Shown here in pieces: positions 25,615 through 35,216 of a stretch of 64,000 nt of DNA. The notes under the pieces are model-generated. The model saw only the letters and a program-made list of their open reading frames with translations, made no database searches and was not told where the DNA came from. The translations under genes and the position numbers were made by a program. Location of the stretch: the NCBI GenBank assembly GCA_023426245.1, contig JAFABB010000045.1, forward strand, positions 1 to 64,000, given 5' to 3'. Numbering within the stretch: the stretch's first letter is position 1; each line of letters starts with the position of its first letter. Source of the DNA: Bacillota bacterium (GTDB lineage: Bacteria > Bacillota > UBA4882 > UBA8346).

Positions 25615-26985
25615 ATGAATCAAAAGATCATTAAAACGGATGTGGCTGTTCTGGGAGGAGGGCCGGGTGGAATCGCTGCGGCAGTAGCGGCAGCCAGACA
25701 AGGCGTAAAAGTGTTGATTGTGGAACGTATGGGTTTTCTGGGCGGAAATCTTGTAACTGGATTGCCGTTGCTGGCTTATCTGGACTCTCAGGGCAGACAA
25801 GTGATCGGTGGATTTGCTCAGGAGTTGGTGGACCGTTTAATCAAGATAGATGGTTGCTATGGACATCGGGTTTGCCCATTTCATAATTCGACTACGGTAA
25901 TTAATCCGCAGTATGCACGGATAGCCTGTTTTGAAATGGTTAAGGAAAACAATATTGATTTAATGCTTCATTGTGAAGTGACAGGGACGAAAGTGATTAA
26001 TGGAAAGATCGAGACGGTTACAGTAGTCGGTAAAGGTACTGAATATGAAATAGAGGCAAAAGTATTTGTGGATGCTACCGGAGATGGAGATGTTGCCTAT
26101 ATGGCCGGCGCCCGGTTTGAAAAGGGCCAAAAAGAATCCGGTGTATTGCAGCCGCCTACCCTGATGTTCGATTTGGGCGGTATCAATTTTGAAGAATTTT
26201 TTGACTATCTTGAAAAACATCCGGAGGAATTACCTTACGGATCAAACCTTACCCATATTCGCCCGGGATATGATGGGAAGTTTTTCCGTGAAAGCCCGAA
26301 CCATGTATTTTTCGGACTGAAAGCGTTGATTGCCAAACTTCGTGAGGAAGGTAAGTGTCCAATCGATCGTGATACGGTTATTTATATCCGTCAACCCATT
26401 TCCGATCATGTGGTGATTAACACAATTCGTATTCTGAACTTTGACGGATCGGATATTCATGACTTAAGTAGGGGTGAGCTTGAAGGACACCTCCAGATTT
26501 TACCGATTGTGAACATGTTGAAAAAACATGTACCGGGATTTGAGAATTGTTACCTATCATCGATCAATCCGTTTATCGGAGTCCGTGAATCAAGAAGAAT
26601 CATCGGCAGAAAGATGCTATCCAAGGACGATGTGATTGCCGGAGTAATTCCCGAGGATACTATCGCGTTAGGCTCTTATATTATCGATATCCATAGTGGA
26701 GACGGCAATGGTACTTATATTCGTAACTTGGATGGACCATACGGCATACCATACGGTTGCGTGCTTTCATCCGACATAGACGGCCTGATGCTCACCGGAC
26801 GCTGCATTAGTGTGGATGCCGTAAGTTTTGGGTCAACGCGCATTATGCCAACTTGTATGGCAGTTGGCGAAGGTGCAGGTGTAGGCGCTGCATTGGCAGT
26901 AAAACAGGAAATAAGCCCGTATGATGTAAATACTGAACAAATTAAGGAAATCTTATTGAAAAATAAGGCGATTTTAAATATCTAG
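25615..26985 (+). CDS. FAD-dependent oxidoreductase
   Basis: 456 residues. A Rossmann FAD signature starts at about residue 12 (AVLGGGPGGIAAAVAAARQGVKVLIVER), with a GDGDVAYMAGARFEKG region near 160 and a C-terminal FAD motif (DGLMLTGRCISVDAVSFGSTRIMPTCMAVGEGAGVGAAL). This is the FAD_oxidored type found in catabolic operons. ATG 25615 has GAGGAGATAA upstream; the frame is open further upstream, but there it covers the previous gene. Probably oxidises the pathway intermediate made by its neighbours. Confidence 0.85.
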   Translation: MNQKIIKTDVAVLGGGPGGIAAAVAAARQGVKVLIVERMGFLGGNLVTGLPLLAYLDSQGRQVIGGFAQELVDRLIKIDGCYGHRVCPFHNSTTVINPQYARIACFEMVKENNIDLMLHCEVTGTKVINGKIETVTVVGKGTEYEIEAKVFVDATGDGDVAYMAGARFEKGQKESGVLQPPTLMFDLGGINFEEFFDYLEKHPEELPYGSNLTHIRPGYDGKFFRESPNHVFFGLKALIAKLREEGKCPIDRDTVIYIRQPISDHVVINTIRILNFDGSDIHDLSRGELEGHLQILPIVNMLKKHVPGFENCYLSSINPFIGVRESRRIIGRKMLSKDDVIAGVIPEDTIALGSYIIDIHSGDGNGTYIRNLDGPYGIPYGCVLSSDIDGLMLTGRCISVDAVSFGSTRIMPTCMAVGEGAGVGAALAVKQEISPYDVNTEQIKEILLKNKAILNI

Positions 26986-27023
26986 AAGATAAGTTATAAG
27001 ATAACATATTGGAGGTGTCTTTT

Positions 27024-28097
27024 ATGGCATTACCGAAAACAATGAAAGCTTTGGTTGCATATAGTGCAACGGATTATCGTTATGAAGCCGAGTATCCGAC
27101 GCCTGTTTGCGGATCGGATGATATCATTATCAAAACAGAAGGCTGTGGTATTTGTGCCGGAGACTTAAAGTGCATGCACGGCGCAGAACGCTTTTGGGGC
27201 AATGATAGTCAGCCTTCATGGGTCAAGCCTCCATTCATACCGGGACATGAATTTTTCGGCAGAATTGTAGAAATGGGAAAAAATGTTGAAGGCTATCAAA
27301 TTGGCGACCGTATTACCGCAGATCAGATTGTTCCGTGCGGAAAATGTAAATTTTGTAAATCGGGACGTTACTGGATGTGCCAGCCTCATGCGACCTTTGG
27401 TTTCCAAAAGGATAATAACGGAGGGATGGCCGAATATGTACGCTATCCCAAAACGGCTGTATTACATAAAGTACCAGAGGATCTATCATTGGAACAAGCG
27501 TTGTTGATTGAGCCTTATGCGTGTTCGAAGCATTGTGTCGACCGTGCTCAGATAAGCAATGAAGATGTTGTGGTAATATCGGGCGCCGGCACACTAGGAC
27601 TTGGCATGATTACTTATGCTAGAATGAAGAACCCAGCAAAACTGGTGGTTCTTGATATGCTGGATCAGCGTCTTCAGAAAGCAAAAGATTTTGGCGCAGA
27701 TATTGTCATCAACCCGAAGTCGGAGAATGCTATTGCAAAAATCATGGCAATGACTGATGATTATGGCTGTGATATTTATATTGAAGCTACAGGGCACCCG
27801 TCAAGTGTGGAACAGGGGCTTCAGATGGTACGGAAGATGGGACGTTTTGTTGAATTTTCAGTATTCGGCGCGCCTGTCACGGTTGATTGGTCGGTAATTG
27901 GTGACGGTAAAGAACTTGATGTTCTCGGGTCCCATTTATCTCCCTATTGTTACCCGTTTGTGATCGAACATATCAAAAACGACACACTCAAGACGAATGG
28001 TATCGTATCATATATTTTTGAACTTAAGGAATGGGAAAAAGCTTTTGAATATGCCACTGGAAAATATGGCGATTTTAAAGTTGCGTTCAAGTTTTAG
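27024..28097 (+). CDS. Zinc-dependent medium-chain alcohol/polyol dehydrogenase
   Basis: 357 residues. The catalytic-zinc ligands appear in GCGICAGDLKCMHG and PGHEFFG; the four-cysteine structural zinc loop is CGKCKFCKSGRYWMC; the NAD site is SGAGTLGLGMITYARM. The overall shape suggests polyol dehydrogenases such as those for threitol, erythritol or sorbitol; the substrate is uncertain. ATG 27024 follows GGAGGTG. Last gene of the operon; a 13-bp terminator stem lies about 140 bases on. Confidence 0.9.
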   Translation: MALPKTMKALVAYSATDYRYEAEYPTPVCGSDDIIIKTEGCGICAGDLKCMHGAERFWGNDSQPSWVKPPFIPGHEFFGRIVEMGKNVEGYQIGDRITADQIVPCGKCKFCKSGRYWMCQPHATFGFQKDNNGGMAEYVRYPKTAVLHKVPEDLSLEQALLIEPYACSKHCVDRAQISNEDVVVISGAGTLGLGMITYARMKNPAKLVVLDMLDQRLQKAKDFGADIVINPKSENAIAKIMAMTDDYGCDIYIEATGHPSSVEQGLQMVRKMGRFVEFSVFGAPVTVDWSVIGDGKELDVLGSHLSPYCYPFVIEHIKNDTLKTNGIVSYIFELKEWEKAFEYATGKYGDFKVAFKF

Positions 28098-28233
28098 TTT
28101 TGAGGGTAGTGGATAGGTGCGTGAGGATGCGAAATTCAAATATTATGAAGGAATAGCAATTTTCAAGACATCATTCAAAAATTAGGCGCTGTCACCAAAG
28201 TAAATCTGTGCGGTAAACGCACGCCGGATAAAG

Positions 28234-28287
28234 AAATACAATATATTGAAGCTGATACATTCAGCGATTCCATATATTGTATTTTTT
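28234..28287 (+). terminator. Terminator of the HyuA-like operon
   Basis: Perfect 13-bp stem AAATACAATATAT (28234-28246) with ATATATTGTATTT (28272-28284), then T's to 28287. A second stem GCTGA-tacat-TCAGC (28251-28265) sits inside the loop. Confidence 0.75.
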
Positions 28288-28336
28288 GTTGATTTCAAAT
28301 TGCTTTTTAGTCAGTCTCGAATTGAGATGATTTTAA

Positions 28337-29119
28337 TGCTACCACCAGGTTGGAAAAGCGGTTGCCGGAAAAAGGGACGGTATGGTGATCGCTACGAAGT
28401 TTGGGCATTTTGGTAATGGGGATACCAAGACCTTACATGGAACCAATGTAACAACCGGTTATATCGAAAAGGCTTGTGAAGCTTCACTTAAAAGACTTCA
28501 TACGGATTACATCGACGTATATCTGCTTCATGTATGGGATATACCGGTATCTTCCATCGAACCAATCTGTATGACTCTTGATATGCTTGTTAAGAAAGGG
28601 AAGATTCGCACTTATGGCTGGAGCACCGATCTTGTTGATGGCGCCAAAATGTTTTCAGAAAGAGCCCATTGTACCGTCATTGAAAACTGTTTAAATGTCT
28701 TTGCGGATGCTCCCCAGTTAGTTAAAATTTGTGAAGAGAACAACCTTGCCAGTATTAACCGCAGTCCACTTGCCATGGGACTTTTAAGCGGTAAATTTAC
28801 TACGGAATCTTTATTATCAAAAGATGACGTCCGGGGCGCCGGTCATTCCTGGGTTCCATACTTTAAAGGGGGAAAACCTGTCCCGGAGTTCTTGAGGGCG
28901 CTTGATTCCCTTAAAGAAATTCTAACCAGTAATGGCCGTACTCTAGTCCAGGGGGCTTTAGCCTGGATTTGGGGTAAAAGCGGATGCACGATACCGATTC
29001 CCGGATTTAAGACGATAAAACAGGTGGAAGAAATTGCAAAGGCTATGGATTTTGGTCCTTTATCACAAGATCAAATGAACGAGATAGAACGAATTCTTGA
29101 TGTGGGAGACAGGGCATAG
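28337..29119 (+). pseudogene. N-terminally truncated aldo/keto reductase
   Basis: From about 28349 to the stop at 29119 the text is clearly an aldo/keto reductase (MVIATKFG, DYIDVYLLHVWD, RTYGWSTDL, LVQGALAWIWGKSGCTIPIPG). The usual first 70-80 residues, with the catalytic aspartate and tyrosine, are missing. A stop (TAA 28334-28336) closes the frame upstream, and the operon terminator lies just before. The conserved lysine and histidine regions remain. A start at 28382 would give 245 residues, but it has no ribosome site. Bases 28098-28233 show no gene. Confidence 0.7.
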
Positions 29120-29251
29120 ACCGTCGAAACGGATTTTAAATTTTCGAACTTCAAACTTGGGTATACCAGCCGGAAGCCAATTGGCATATCCTTTCCCAAA
29201 AGTTTGTAAAAGAAAGTAAAAATATGGAATTCAACTTTGGCATGTCCGCAC

Positions 29252-29280
29252 TTGTTAACTAGGAACCGTTATGCTATAAT
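29252..29280 (+). promoter_or_regulatory. Strong extended -10 promoter
   Basis: TTGTTA (29252-29257), 17-base spacer, TATAAT (29275-29280) with a TGC extension at 29272-29274. It drives a region without a protein gene. Confidence 0.65.
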
Positions 29281-29286
29281 ATACCA

Positions 29287-29470
29287 AATTGGTAGTATCC
29301 TTGGAAAACGGGGAACTACACAATCCAGAAATCATTTATATTTTTTAATGGATTCCGCTTGGATCAATTTGACTGAGACGGGAGAAGAATCGGATATTTA
29401 TCTTAATTGGGTTTGAGTATCCTTATCGATTCGTGTCGCCTTCCTGTTCTGCAGGAAGGCTTTCGTTTTT
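29287..29470 (+). ncRNA. Candidate small RNA or leader between promoter and terminator
   Basis: A good promoter at 29252-29280 and a strong terminator at 29438-29470 bound about 184 bases with no open frame worth calling. Local pairings exist (CCAAATTGG near 29284). Its ends do not pair into a long rod, so 6S RNA is unlikely. It may be a stand-alone sRNA or an attenuated leader for the Dpp-type transporter 200 bases further on. Confidence 0.4.
29438..29470 (+). terminator. Intrinsic terminator
   Basis: GCCTTCCTG (29438-29446) pairs perfectly with CAGGAAGGC (29452-29460), followed by TTTCGTTTTT. Confidence 0.85.
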
Positions 29471-29671
29471 ATTCGGGAAACTCAAACCATCGGCTGAAAG
29501 CCGCAGTTGAGACAATCATCGCATCTTTCTTCTCTTCATGAAAGAAGGTGCACCAATGGGAAGTAAAATAGCCAATAGGGACACATAAAAAGTGGGTGGG
29601 TGCTCTGTTTCACTAGACCTATCCATTGCTTTTGGCTTTGGGATTATTTAAATGATGAGGAGTGAGTGTTT

Positions 29672-31204
29672 GTGGTTCAAAAATATTATCGGTTGATGGT
29701 AATGGCAATAATAGCAGCCGCAGGAATGATGGCAATCTTTTTTAACTCAGGGTTGGCCGCCGGGGCCAAATCTCCAGGCATCAGAGAAGGCGGTTCCATC
29801 GTGGTGTCCATCACCGCCGAACCTGATTTTTTCGACCCTTATTTGGCAACCGCCGCAGCTACCCGGGAAATCCTTTTCAATATTTTTGAAGGGCTAGTGA
29901 AACCGGATGAGAAGGGAAACCTTATTCCGGCGCTGGCCGTCAGTTATCAGATTTCCAAAGATGCTTTACAATACACCTTTCAATTAAGGCCGGGGGTCAA
30001 GTTTCATAACGGGAAGGGGGTAACGGCCGAAGATGTCAAATACTCCCTGGAAAAAGCCGCCGGAAAAGATACCGGGAAGCCTTATCAACCCGCCCTTTCC
30101 AATGTTAAGTCCGTCACGGTGAAGAATCCGTCAACGGTTGCAATCACGCTGAATAAACCCGACAGCGATTTGTTGCCTTTATTTACGGTGGCGATTATTC
30201 CACAAGATTACCGAGACCAGAATAAAAAACCGGTTGGCACCGGCCCTTTTAAGTTTGTGGAGTATCTTCCCCAACAGCAAGTGCTCTTGGTCAAAAACAG
30301 CGAATACTGGCAAAAAGGACTGCCGCATTTGGATAAAGTTATTTTTAAGCTGGCTGCCAACGAAGATGCCGCTTTTCTACAGCTAAAAGCCGGAACTATT
30401 GATTTGGAACCCTACATACCCGTGGATAAAGTCGAACAACTCACCGGGAGTTATAACGTACTGAAGGGTAACTACAATTTAGTGCAGTTACTGGCGTTAA
30501 ATAATTCCAGAAAACCGTACAATGATGTCCGGGTGCGTAGGGCTTTAAGTTATGCCATTGATACCCAAAAGATTATCGATGCGGTCACTTATGGCCAGGG
30601 GACCCGGTTGGGTTCGGCCGTATTCCCCGGATTTAAAAAATATTATCATTCCGGTCTGGAAAACACCTATAAAACCAACATTAAGAAGGCTAAGGAATTG
30701 TTAAGCCAGGCGGGGCTGGCCGCCGGATTTGAAACTACGATTACGGTTCCGGCGAATTATAAGACTCATGTTGATACGGCCCAGGTTATCGTGGAGCAGT
30801 TGAAGAGAATTAACGTCAAAGCAACGATTAGACAGGTTGAATGGGGAGTCTGGCTCGATCAGGTTTATAAAAACCGCCAATTTGACTCCACCGTGATTGC
30901 CTTGGATGCCGCCATTTTGTCGCCCCAAAGCTTGCTGGGAAGATATCAGTCCAAGGATGCCACCAATTTCATTAATTACAACAATCCCAAGTATGACCAG
31001 ACCATGGCCAAAGCGGTGAATACCACGGATGAATCCCTGAAGATAAAATACTATAAAGAGTTGCAAAGGATTTTGACTCAGGACGCGGCATCCGTATTTA
31101 TCCAGGATCCGTCGAAAAATGTTTTAATGAAAAAGAACCTCGCCGGTTATAAGTTCTATCCTCTTTATGTACTGGATCTGGCGTCGATTTATTATATCCG
31201 ATAA
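29672..31204 (+). CDS. Oligopeptide/dipeptide ABC transporter substrate-binding protein
   Basis: 510 residues of the SBP_bac_5 family. A signal peptide occupies residues 1-30 (IIAAAGMMAIFFNSGLAAGA) with no lipobox cysteine, unusual for a monoderm where binding proteins are generally lipoproteins. Family text is clear: EPDFFDPYLATAAATREILFNIFEGLVKPDEKGNLIPALAVSYQISKDALQYTFQLRPGVKFHNG. Of two GTG starts, 29672 has the better distance to GAGGAG. First gene of a five-gene ABC operon. Its substrate (peptide, nickel chelate or sugar oligomer) cannot be told. Confidence 0.9.
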   Translation: MVQKYYRLMVMAIIAAAGMMAIFFNSGLAAGAKSPGIREGGSIVVSITAEPDFFDPYLATAAATREILFNIFEGLVKPDEKGNLIPALAVSYQISKDALQYTFQLRPGVKFHNGKGVTAEDVKYSLEKAAGKDTGKPYQPALSNVKSVTVKNPSTVAITLNKPDSDLLPLFTVAIIPQDYRDQNKKPVGTGPFKFVEYLPQQQVLLVKNSEYWQKGLPHLDKVIFKLAANEDAAFLQLKAGTIDLEPYIPVDKVEQLTGSYNVLKGNYNLVQLLALNNSRKPYNDVRVRRALSYAIDTQKIIDAVTYGQGTRLGSAVFPGFKKYYHSGLENTYKTNIKKAKELLSQAGLAAGFETTITVPANYKTHVDTAQVIVEQLKRINVKATIRQVEWGVWLDQVYKNRQFDSTVIALDAAILSPQSLLGRYQSKDATNFINYNNPKYDQTMAKAVNTTDESLKIKYYKELQRILTQDAASVFIQDPSKNVLMKKNLAGYKFYPLYVLDLASIYYIR

Positions 31205-31332
31205 GTGTTGGCGGCTATGGGAGAGTTACCGCCACGTCTATGGGATCCAAAACATTGTATTTCGGATTGATTTTAAAACGCTTTTTTAGACAGCCTCGTC
31301 CCATTCCATTGAGGCGCATGAAGGTGAATTGG

Positions 31333-32274
31333 ATGCAGTATTGGACGCGCAGAGTGCTTACATTATTAATAACTTTGATGTTGGTCTCGGTGATTGCTTT
31401 TTTGGCTTTTAATTTGATTCCCGGAGATCCCGCAACCATTATGTTGGGCACCGAGGCCTCACCGCAAAAGATCGCGGCAGTGCGGGAGCAATTGGGGCTT
31501 GACGACCCTCTCGGGGCGCGATATATTCACTGGATTGCCAGTCTCGCCCGGGGGGATTTGGGGCAGTCCATCCGGTTTTCTTTACCGGTTAAGGATTTAC
31601 TCATGAGCCGGGTTCCGGTTACTTTATGGTTGACTGCCCTTTCCTTCCTGATGATTGCGGTTCTTGGGATCCCGCTGGGTGTCTATTCAGCTAAAAAAGA
31701 AGGCGGGCCCATGGATACAATCATCAATGTGTTAGGCCAAATCAGTATGTCGATACCTTCTTTTTTTCTGGGTATGCTTTTAATGCTGATTTTCGGCATT
31801 TTGCTCAAATGGTTCGCACCCGGCAATTATATTGATTATCACCAAAATTACGGCGGATTTTTAAAATACATGCTATTGCCGGCCCTATCCATTGCTTTGC
31901 CAAAAAGCGCAGTTGTGGTCAAATTTTTGCGGGTTTCGGTGATTGGGCAAATGAATTTGGACTATGTACGGACTGCTTATAGCAAAGGCACGAAAGAAAA
32001 CGCCGTACTTTACCGCCATGTACTAAGAAATGCCGTGATTCCGGTGATTACTCTGATGGGAATGATTATCGCGGATATTATCGCCGGCAGCATTATCATC
32101 GAGCAGCTCTTCACGGTGCCGGGTATCGGCAGCCTGTTGATAGTGGGGATCGCGGCCAGAGATTTTCCTTTGGTGCAGACCATCGTGATGATGATGGCTT
32201 TCATGGTGGTGATGATCAACTTTTTGGTTGATCTTTTATACCGGGCCATTGATCCCCGGATCCGGCTAACGTAA
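31333..32274 (+). CDS. ABC transporter permease (DppB/OppB type)
   Basis: 313 residues, six helices. The start at ATG 31333 (MQYWTRRVLTLL) has AAGGTG at six bases; ATG 31318 is possible. The N-terminal FNLIPGDPATIMLG and the ABC-permease loop YVRTAYSKGTKENAVLYRHVLRNAVIPVIT (EAA motif) are diagnostic. Pairs with the next gene to form the channel. Confidence 0.93.
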   Translation: MQYWTRRVLTLLITLMLVSVIAFLAFNLIPGDPATIMLGTEASPQKIAAVREQLGLDDPLGARYIHWIASLARGDLGQSIRFSLPVKDLLMSRVPVTLWLTALSFLMIAVLGIPLGVYSAKKEGGPMDTIINVLGQISMSIPSFFLGMLLMLIFGILLKWFAPGNYIDYHQNYGGFLKYMLLPALSIALPKSAVVVKFLRVSVIGQMNLDYVRTAYSKGTKENAVLYRHVLRNAVIPVITLMGMIIADIIAGSIIIEQLFTVPGIGSLLIVGIAARDFPLVQTIVMMMAFMVVMINFLVDLLYRAIDPRIRLT

Positions 32275-32292
32275 ATGAATGGTGAGGAAAAA

Positions 32293-33093
32293 ATGAAGAA
32301 GCGGCTGGATTGGAATTTAACTGTAGGTTTCGGTTTAAGCACAGTCATCATTTTGATGATGGCCATCGGCTTTGTATATACCCCTTATGATCCCAATGCA
32401 ATGAATATCGCGGAACGGTTTCAAGCCCCCGGATTTCTCCATCTTTGCGGGACCGATAATTTCGGCAGGGATATCTTCAGCCGGATCATGGACGGCGTGA
32501 AGACGACTTTTTTGGTAGCCCTTTTTACAGTGGGCTTCGGCGCCGCATTCGGGGTGGTCCTGGGAGCCTTTGCGGGATATCATGGTGGATGGATCGATGA
32601 AGTCATTATGCGTTTGAGCGATGCCCTGACGGCCTTTCCCGGTGTTTTGCTGGCGTTGGTCTTCGTAACCGTTTTGGGACAGGGGAAATACCCCATGGTA
32701 CTGGCCTTGGGATTGATTTTCATTCCCAGCTTCGCCCGGATAACCCGCAGCGGTTTTCTGCAGATCAAGGAAGAAGAATTTGTAAAAAGCGCCCGGGTTT
32801 TTGGAGCCGGTTCGCTGCGGATTATGTTTGTCCATATTTTGCCCAATATTTATCCTTCGTTGCTTTCCGCCGTTACCATCGGTTTCTCTAATGCGATTTT
32901 GGCCGAGGCGGTCATGAGTTTTTTGGGATTCGGGATTCAGCCGCCCGATCCCAGCTGGGGGCGGATGCTTTCCGAAGCACAGGCTTATTTGTTTAATGCT
33001 CCCTGGTATGCCCTGGCGCCGGGATTGATGATCGTCATCACCGTGCTTGGTTTGAACTTTATCGGCGAAGGGCTCCGGAAAACATACGGGTAA
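32293..33093 (+). CDS. ABC transporter permease (DppC/OppC type)
   Basis: 266 residues from ATG 32293, after GGTGAGG; ATG 32275 is too close to that site. The family start HLCGTDNFGRDIFSRIMDGVKTT and the EAA loop FVKSARVFGAGSLRIMFVHILPNIYPSLLSA are present. Six helices. Follows dppB-like gene with 18 bases between. Confidence 0.93.
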   Translation: MKKRLDWNLTVGFGLSTVIILMMAIGFVYTPYDPNAMNIAERFQAPGFLHLCGTDNFGRDIFSRIMDGVKTTFLVALFTVGFGAAFGVVLGAFAGYHGGWIDEVIMRLSDALTAFPGVLLALVFVTVLGQGKYPMVLALGLIFIPSFARITRSGFLQIKEEEFVKSARVFGAGSLRIMFVHILPNIYPSLLSAVTIGFSNAILAEAVMSFLGFGIQPPDPSWGRMLSEAQAYLFNAPWYALAPGLMIVITVLGLNFIGEGLRKTYG

Positions 33094-33138
33094 AAGTTAT
33101 TCGGATCAATCCGTGATGGTCAAAAAAGGGGTAATTGA

Positions 33139-34137
33139 ATGTCTGAAACTCTGCTACGTGTCAATCATTTATCAGTTGGCGTCCAAATGGGAAGTCGAAC
33201 CTATCATGCAGTCGATGACGTCTCATTTCAAATAAACCGGGGTGAAGTCATGGGCCTGATCGGGGAATCGGGTTGCGGCAAAAGTTTGACTGCTTTAGCA
33301 ATTGCAGGCCTGTTGCCCCAAAAAACAGTCTTCATCAGCGCGGGGGAAATTATTTATGACGGGGTTGACTTGAGGGAAATAACCAGGGAAGAGATGCGAA
33401 AAATTCAGGGTCGGGAATTAGGCATGGTGTTTCAAGAGCCGATGACTGCTTTCAACCCCTTGGTGCCCATTGGGAAACAGATTGGCGAAAGTCTAAAAAA
33501 CCACTTTACATTGCCTGCCTTCCAAGTGAAAGCTGAGGTTCTGCGAGTCTTGGAGAAAGTGGGATTGCCCGCTACCGAGGACTTTTATTATCGTTATCCC
33601 CACCAACTTTCGGGCGGAATGCGGCAACGGGCCATGATTGCCATGGCCGTTATCTGTCACCCCGGGCTGGTGATTGCCGACGAACCCACCACTGCGCTGG
33701 ACGTAACCATTCAGGCTCAAATTATCGAACGGCTCAAAGAAATCAACCGGCAGACGAAGACTGCGATCTTATTCATTTCTCATGATTTGGGGATTGTGAG
33801 CGGATTTTGTGACCGGTTGGCCGTTATTTATGGCGGAAATATCGTTGAAGAAGGCAATGTCCCTGATCTATTCTTCCATCCGACTCATGAATATACTAAG
33901 GGGCTGCTTGGAGCCATTCCCAGCCGTGAGAAACGCGGCCAAAAGTTGGCCAACATTCCCGGCAAAATTCCCCCTCTTGCCGAGGAAAAATCCGGTTGCC
34001 CTTTTGCCCCCCGTTGCGCCAAAGCAGTAGCCCGTTGTTTTTTGGAAAAACCTCCCTTGGTTTCATTAAGGTTTGGCCACCGGGTTCACTGTCATCTGGC
34101 GGGGAAGGAGAGTGAAACGGAATATGCCAAAATCTGA
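33139..34137 (+). CDS. ABC transporter ATP-binding protein (DppD/OppD type)
   Basis: 332 residues. Walker A GESGCGKSLTAL, signature LSGGMRQRAMIAMA, Walker B VIADEPTTALD, and the C-terminal oligopeptide-family extension with CPFAPRCAKAVARC, which in relatives binds a [4Fe-4S] cluster. It powers the importer with the next ATPase. The 3' end overlaps that gene by 14 bases. Confidence 0.94.
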   Translation: MSETLLRVNHLSVGVQMGSRTYHAVDDVSFQINRGEVMGLIGESGCGKSLTALAIAGLLPQKTVFISAGEIIYDGVDLREITREEMRKIQGRELGMVFQEPMTAFNPLVPIGKQIGESLKNHFTLPAFQVKAEVLRVLEKVGLPATEDFYYRYPHQLSGGMRQRAMIAMAVICHPGLVIADEPTTALDVTIQAQIIERLKEINRQTKTAILFISHDLGIVSGFCDRLAVIYGGNIVEEGNVPDLFFHPTHEYTKGLLGAIPSREKRGQKLANIPGKIPPLAEEKSGCPFAPRCAKAVARCFLEKPPLVSLRFGHRVHCHLAGKESETEYAKI

Positions 34138-35167
34138 AGGAATGTCGTTATTTCCGGATGATGAAATATCCGGAAATATTGCAACGCCACTGGAAGAAAA
34201 TGTTTCTGAAAATGCTGATGTTTTGGAGATACGCCATCTCCAAAAGACTTATCATAACCAGGCAGTCAATTTCTTTGAAAAGGGCACAACCATTGAAGCG
34301 TTGGATGATGTTTCATTCTCTGTCAGGCAGGGAGAGATCTTCGGCCTGGTGGGGGAGAGCGGCTGTGGCAAGTCAACGCTAGGTCGGGCGATTTTGGGGC
34401 TGGTTCCGGATGTGCGGGGAGAAATTTTCGTAGACGGTTACAAGGTCAGCGGTATCAAAAATCTCAGTGAAAAAGTGCAGATCGTTTTTCAAGACTCCCT
34501 AAGTGCCCTGAATCCAAGAAAAAAGATAGGGTGGATTCTGGAAGAGCCTTTAAAGATCCACAAATTAGGCGATAAAGCCGCCCGAATCAAGCGGGTTAAC
34601 GAGGTTTTAAATTGGATCGGCCTCGATGAGAGCTTTCGGGAACGTTATCCCAGGGAGCTTAGTGGCGGTCAGCGGCAGAGAATCAGCATCGGATGCGCCT
34701 TGATGCTAAACCCCAAACTGATTGTGGCCGATGAACCCGTTTCCGCCCTAGATGTCTCGGTACAAGCCCAAATCCTGAATTTACTGCTTGATTTGCACGA
34801 CCAACTGAATTTGGCTTATCTTTTCATATCCCACAACTTAAATGTGGTTTATTACCTGTGCGACCGGGTGGCGGTGATGTATTCGGGTAAAATTGTCGAA
34901 CTGGCTCCGGTAGATCAGCTTTATGATCATCCATTGCATCCTTACACCAGAGTTTTACTGGATGCCATTCCCCAGGTAGGGGTGGAACCGTTGAAACCGG
35001 TTTCGACTGGGGGGGAGTCCTCGGATTTGGTAAAGACTTTTCGGGGATGCGCTTTCTATCCGCGATGTTCCAAAGCCGCAGAAATTTGTGGGATGAAGTC
35101 ACCGGAACTATTGCTTGTCCCGAATCAAGGGGATCATTGGGTGCGTTGCCATGGAATAAGAAAATGA
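34124..35167 (+). CDS. ABC transporter ATP-binding protein (DppF/OppF type)
   Basis: 347 residues from ATG 34124, which follows AAGGAGAGTG; ATG 34142 is an alternative. Walker A GESGCGKSTLGR, signature LSGGQRQRISIGCA, Walker B VADEPVSALD, and a C-terminal CAFYPRCSKAAEIC extension. About 35 residues precede the ABC domain, longer than usual. Completes the five-gene transporter operon. Confidence 0.93.
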   Translation: MPKSEGMSLFPDDEISGNIATPLEENVSENADVLEIRHLQKTYHNQAVNFFEKGTTIEALDDVSFSVRQGEIFGLVGESGCGKSTLGRAILGLVPDVRGEIFVDGYKVSGIKNLSEKVQIVFQDSLSALNPRKKIGWILEEPLKIHKLGDKAARIKRVNEVLNWIGLDESFRERYPRELSGGQRQRISIGCALMLNPKLIVADEPVSALDVSVQAQILNLLLDLHDQLNLAYLFISHNLNVVYYLCDRVAVMYSGKIVELAPVDQLYDHPLHPYTRVLLDAIPQVGVEPLKPVSTGGESSDLVKTFRGCAFYPRCSKAAEICGMKSPELLLVPNQGDHWVRCHGIRK

Positions 35168-35216
35168 ACCCATGGGAATCATTTTCTTTTTTCCTGTGAA
35201 TCATTGCTGGTATGAA

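Noticed and set aside
29287..29470. 6S RNA
   Set aside because: Size fits, but the 5' and 3' halves do not pair into the long rod with a central bubble.
32335..32846. Minus-strand frames within the dppC-like gene
   Set aside because: They oppose a clear permease gene and contain no recognisable domain.
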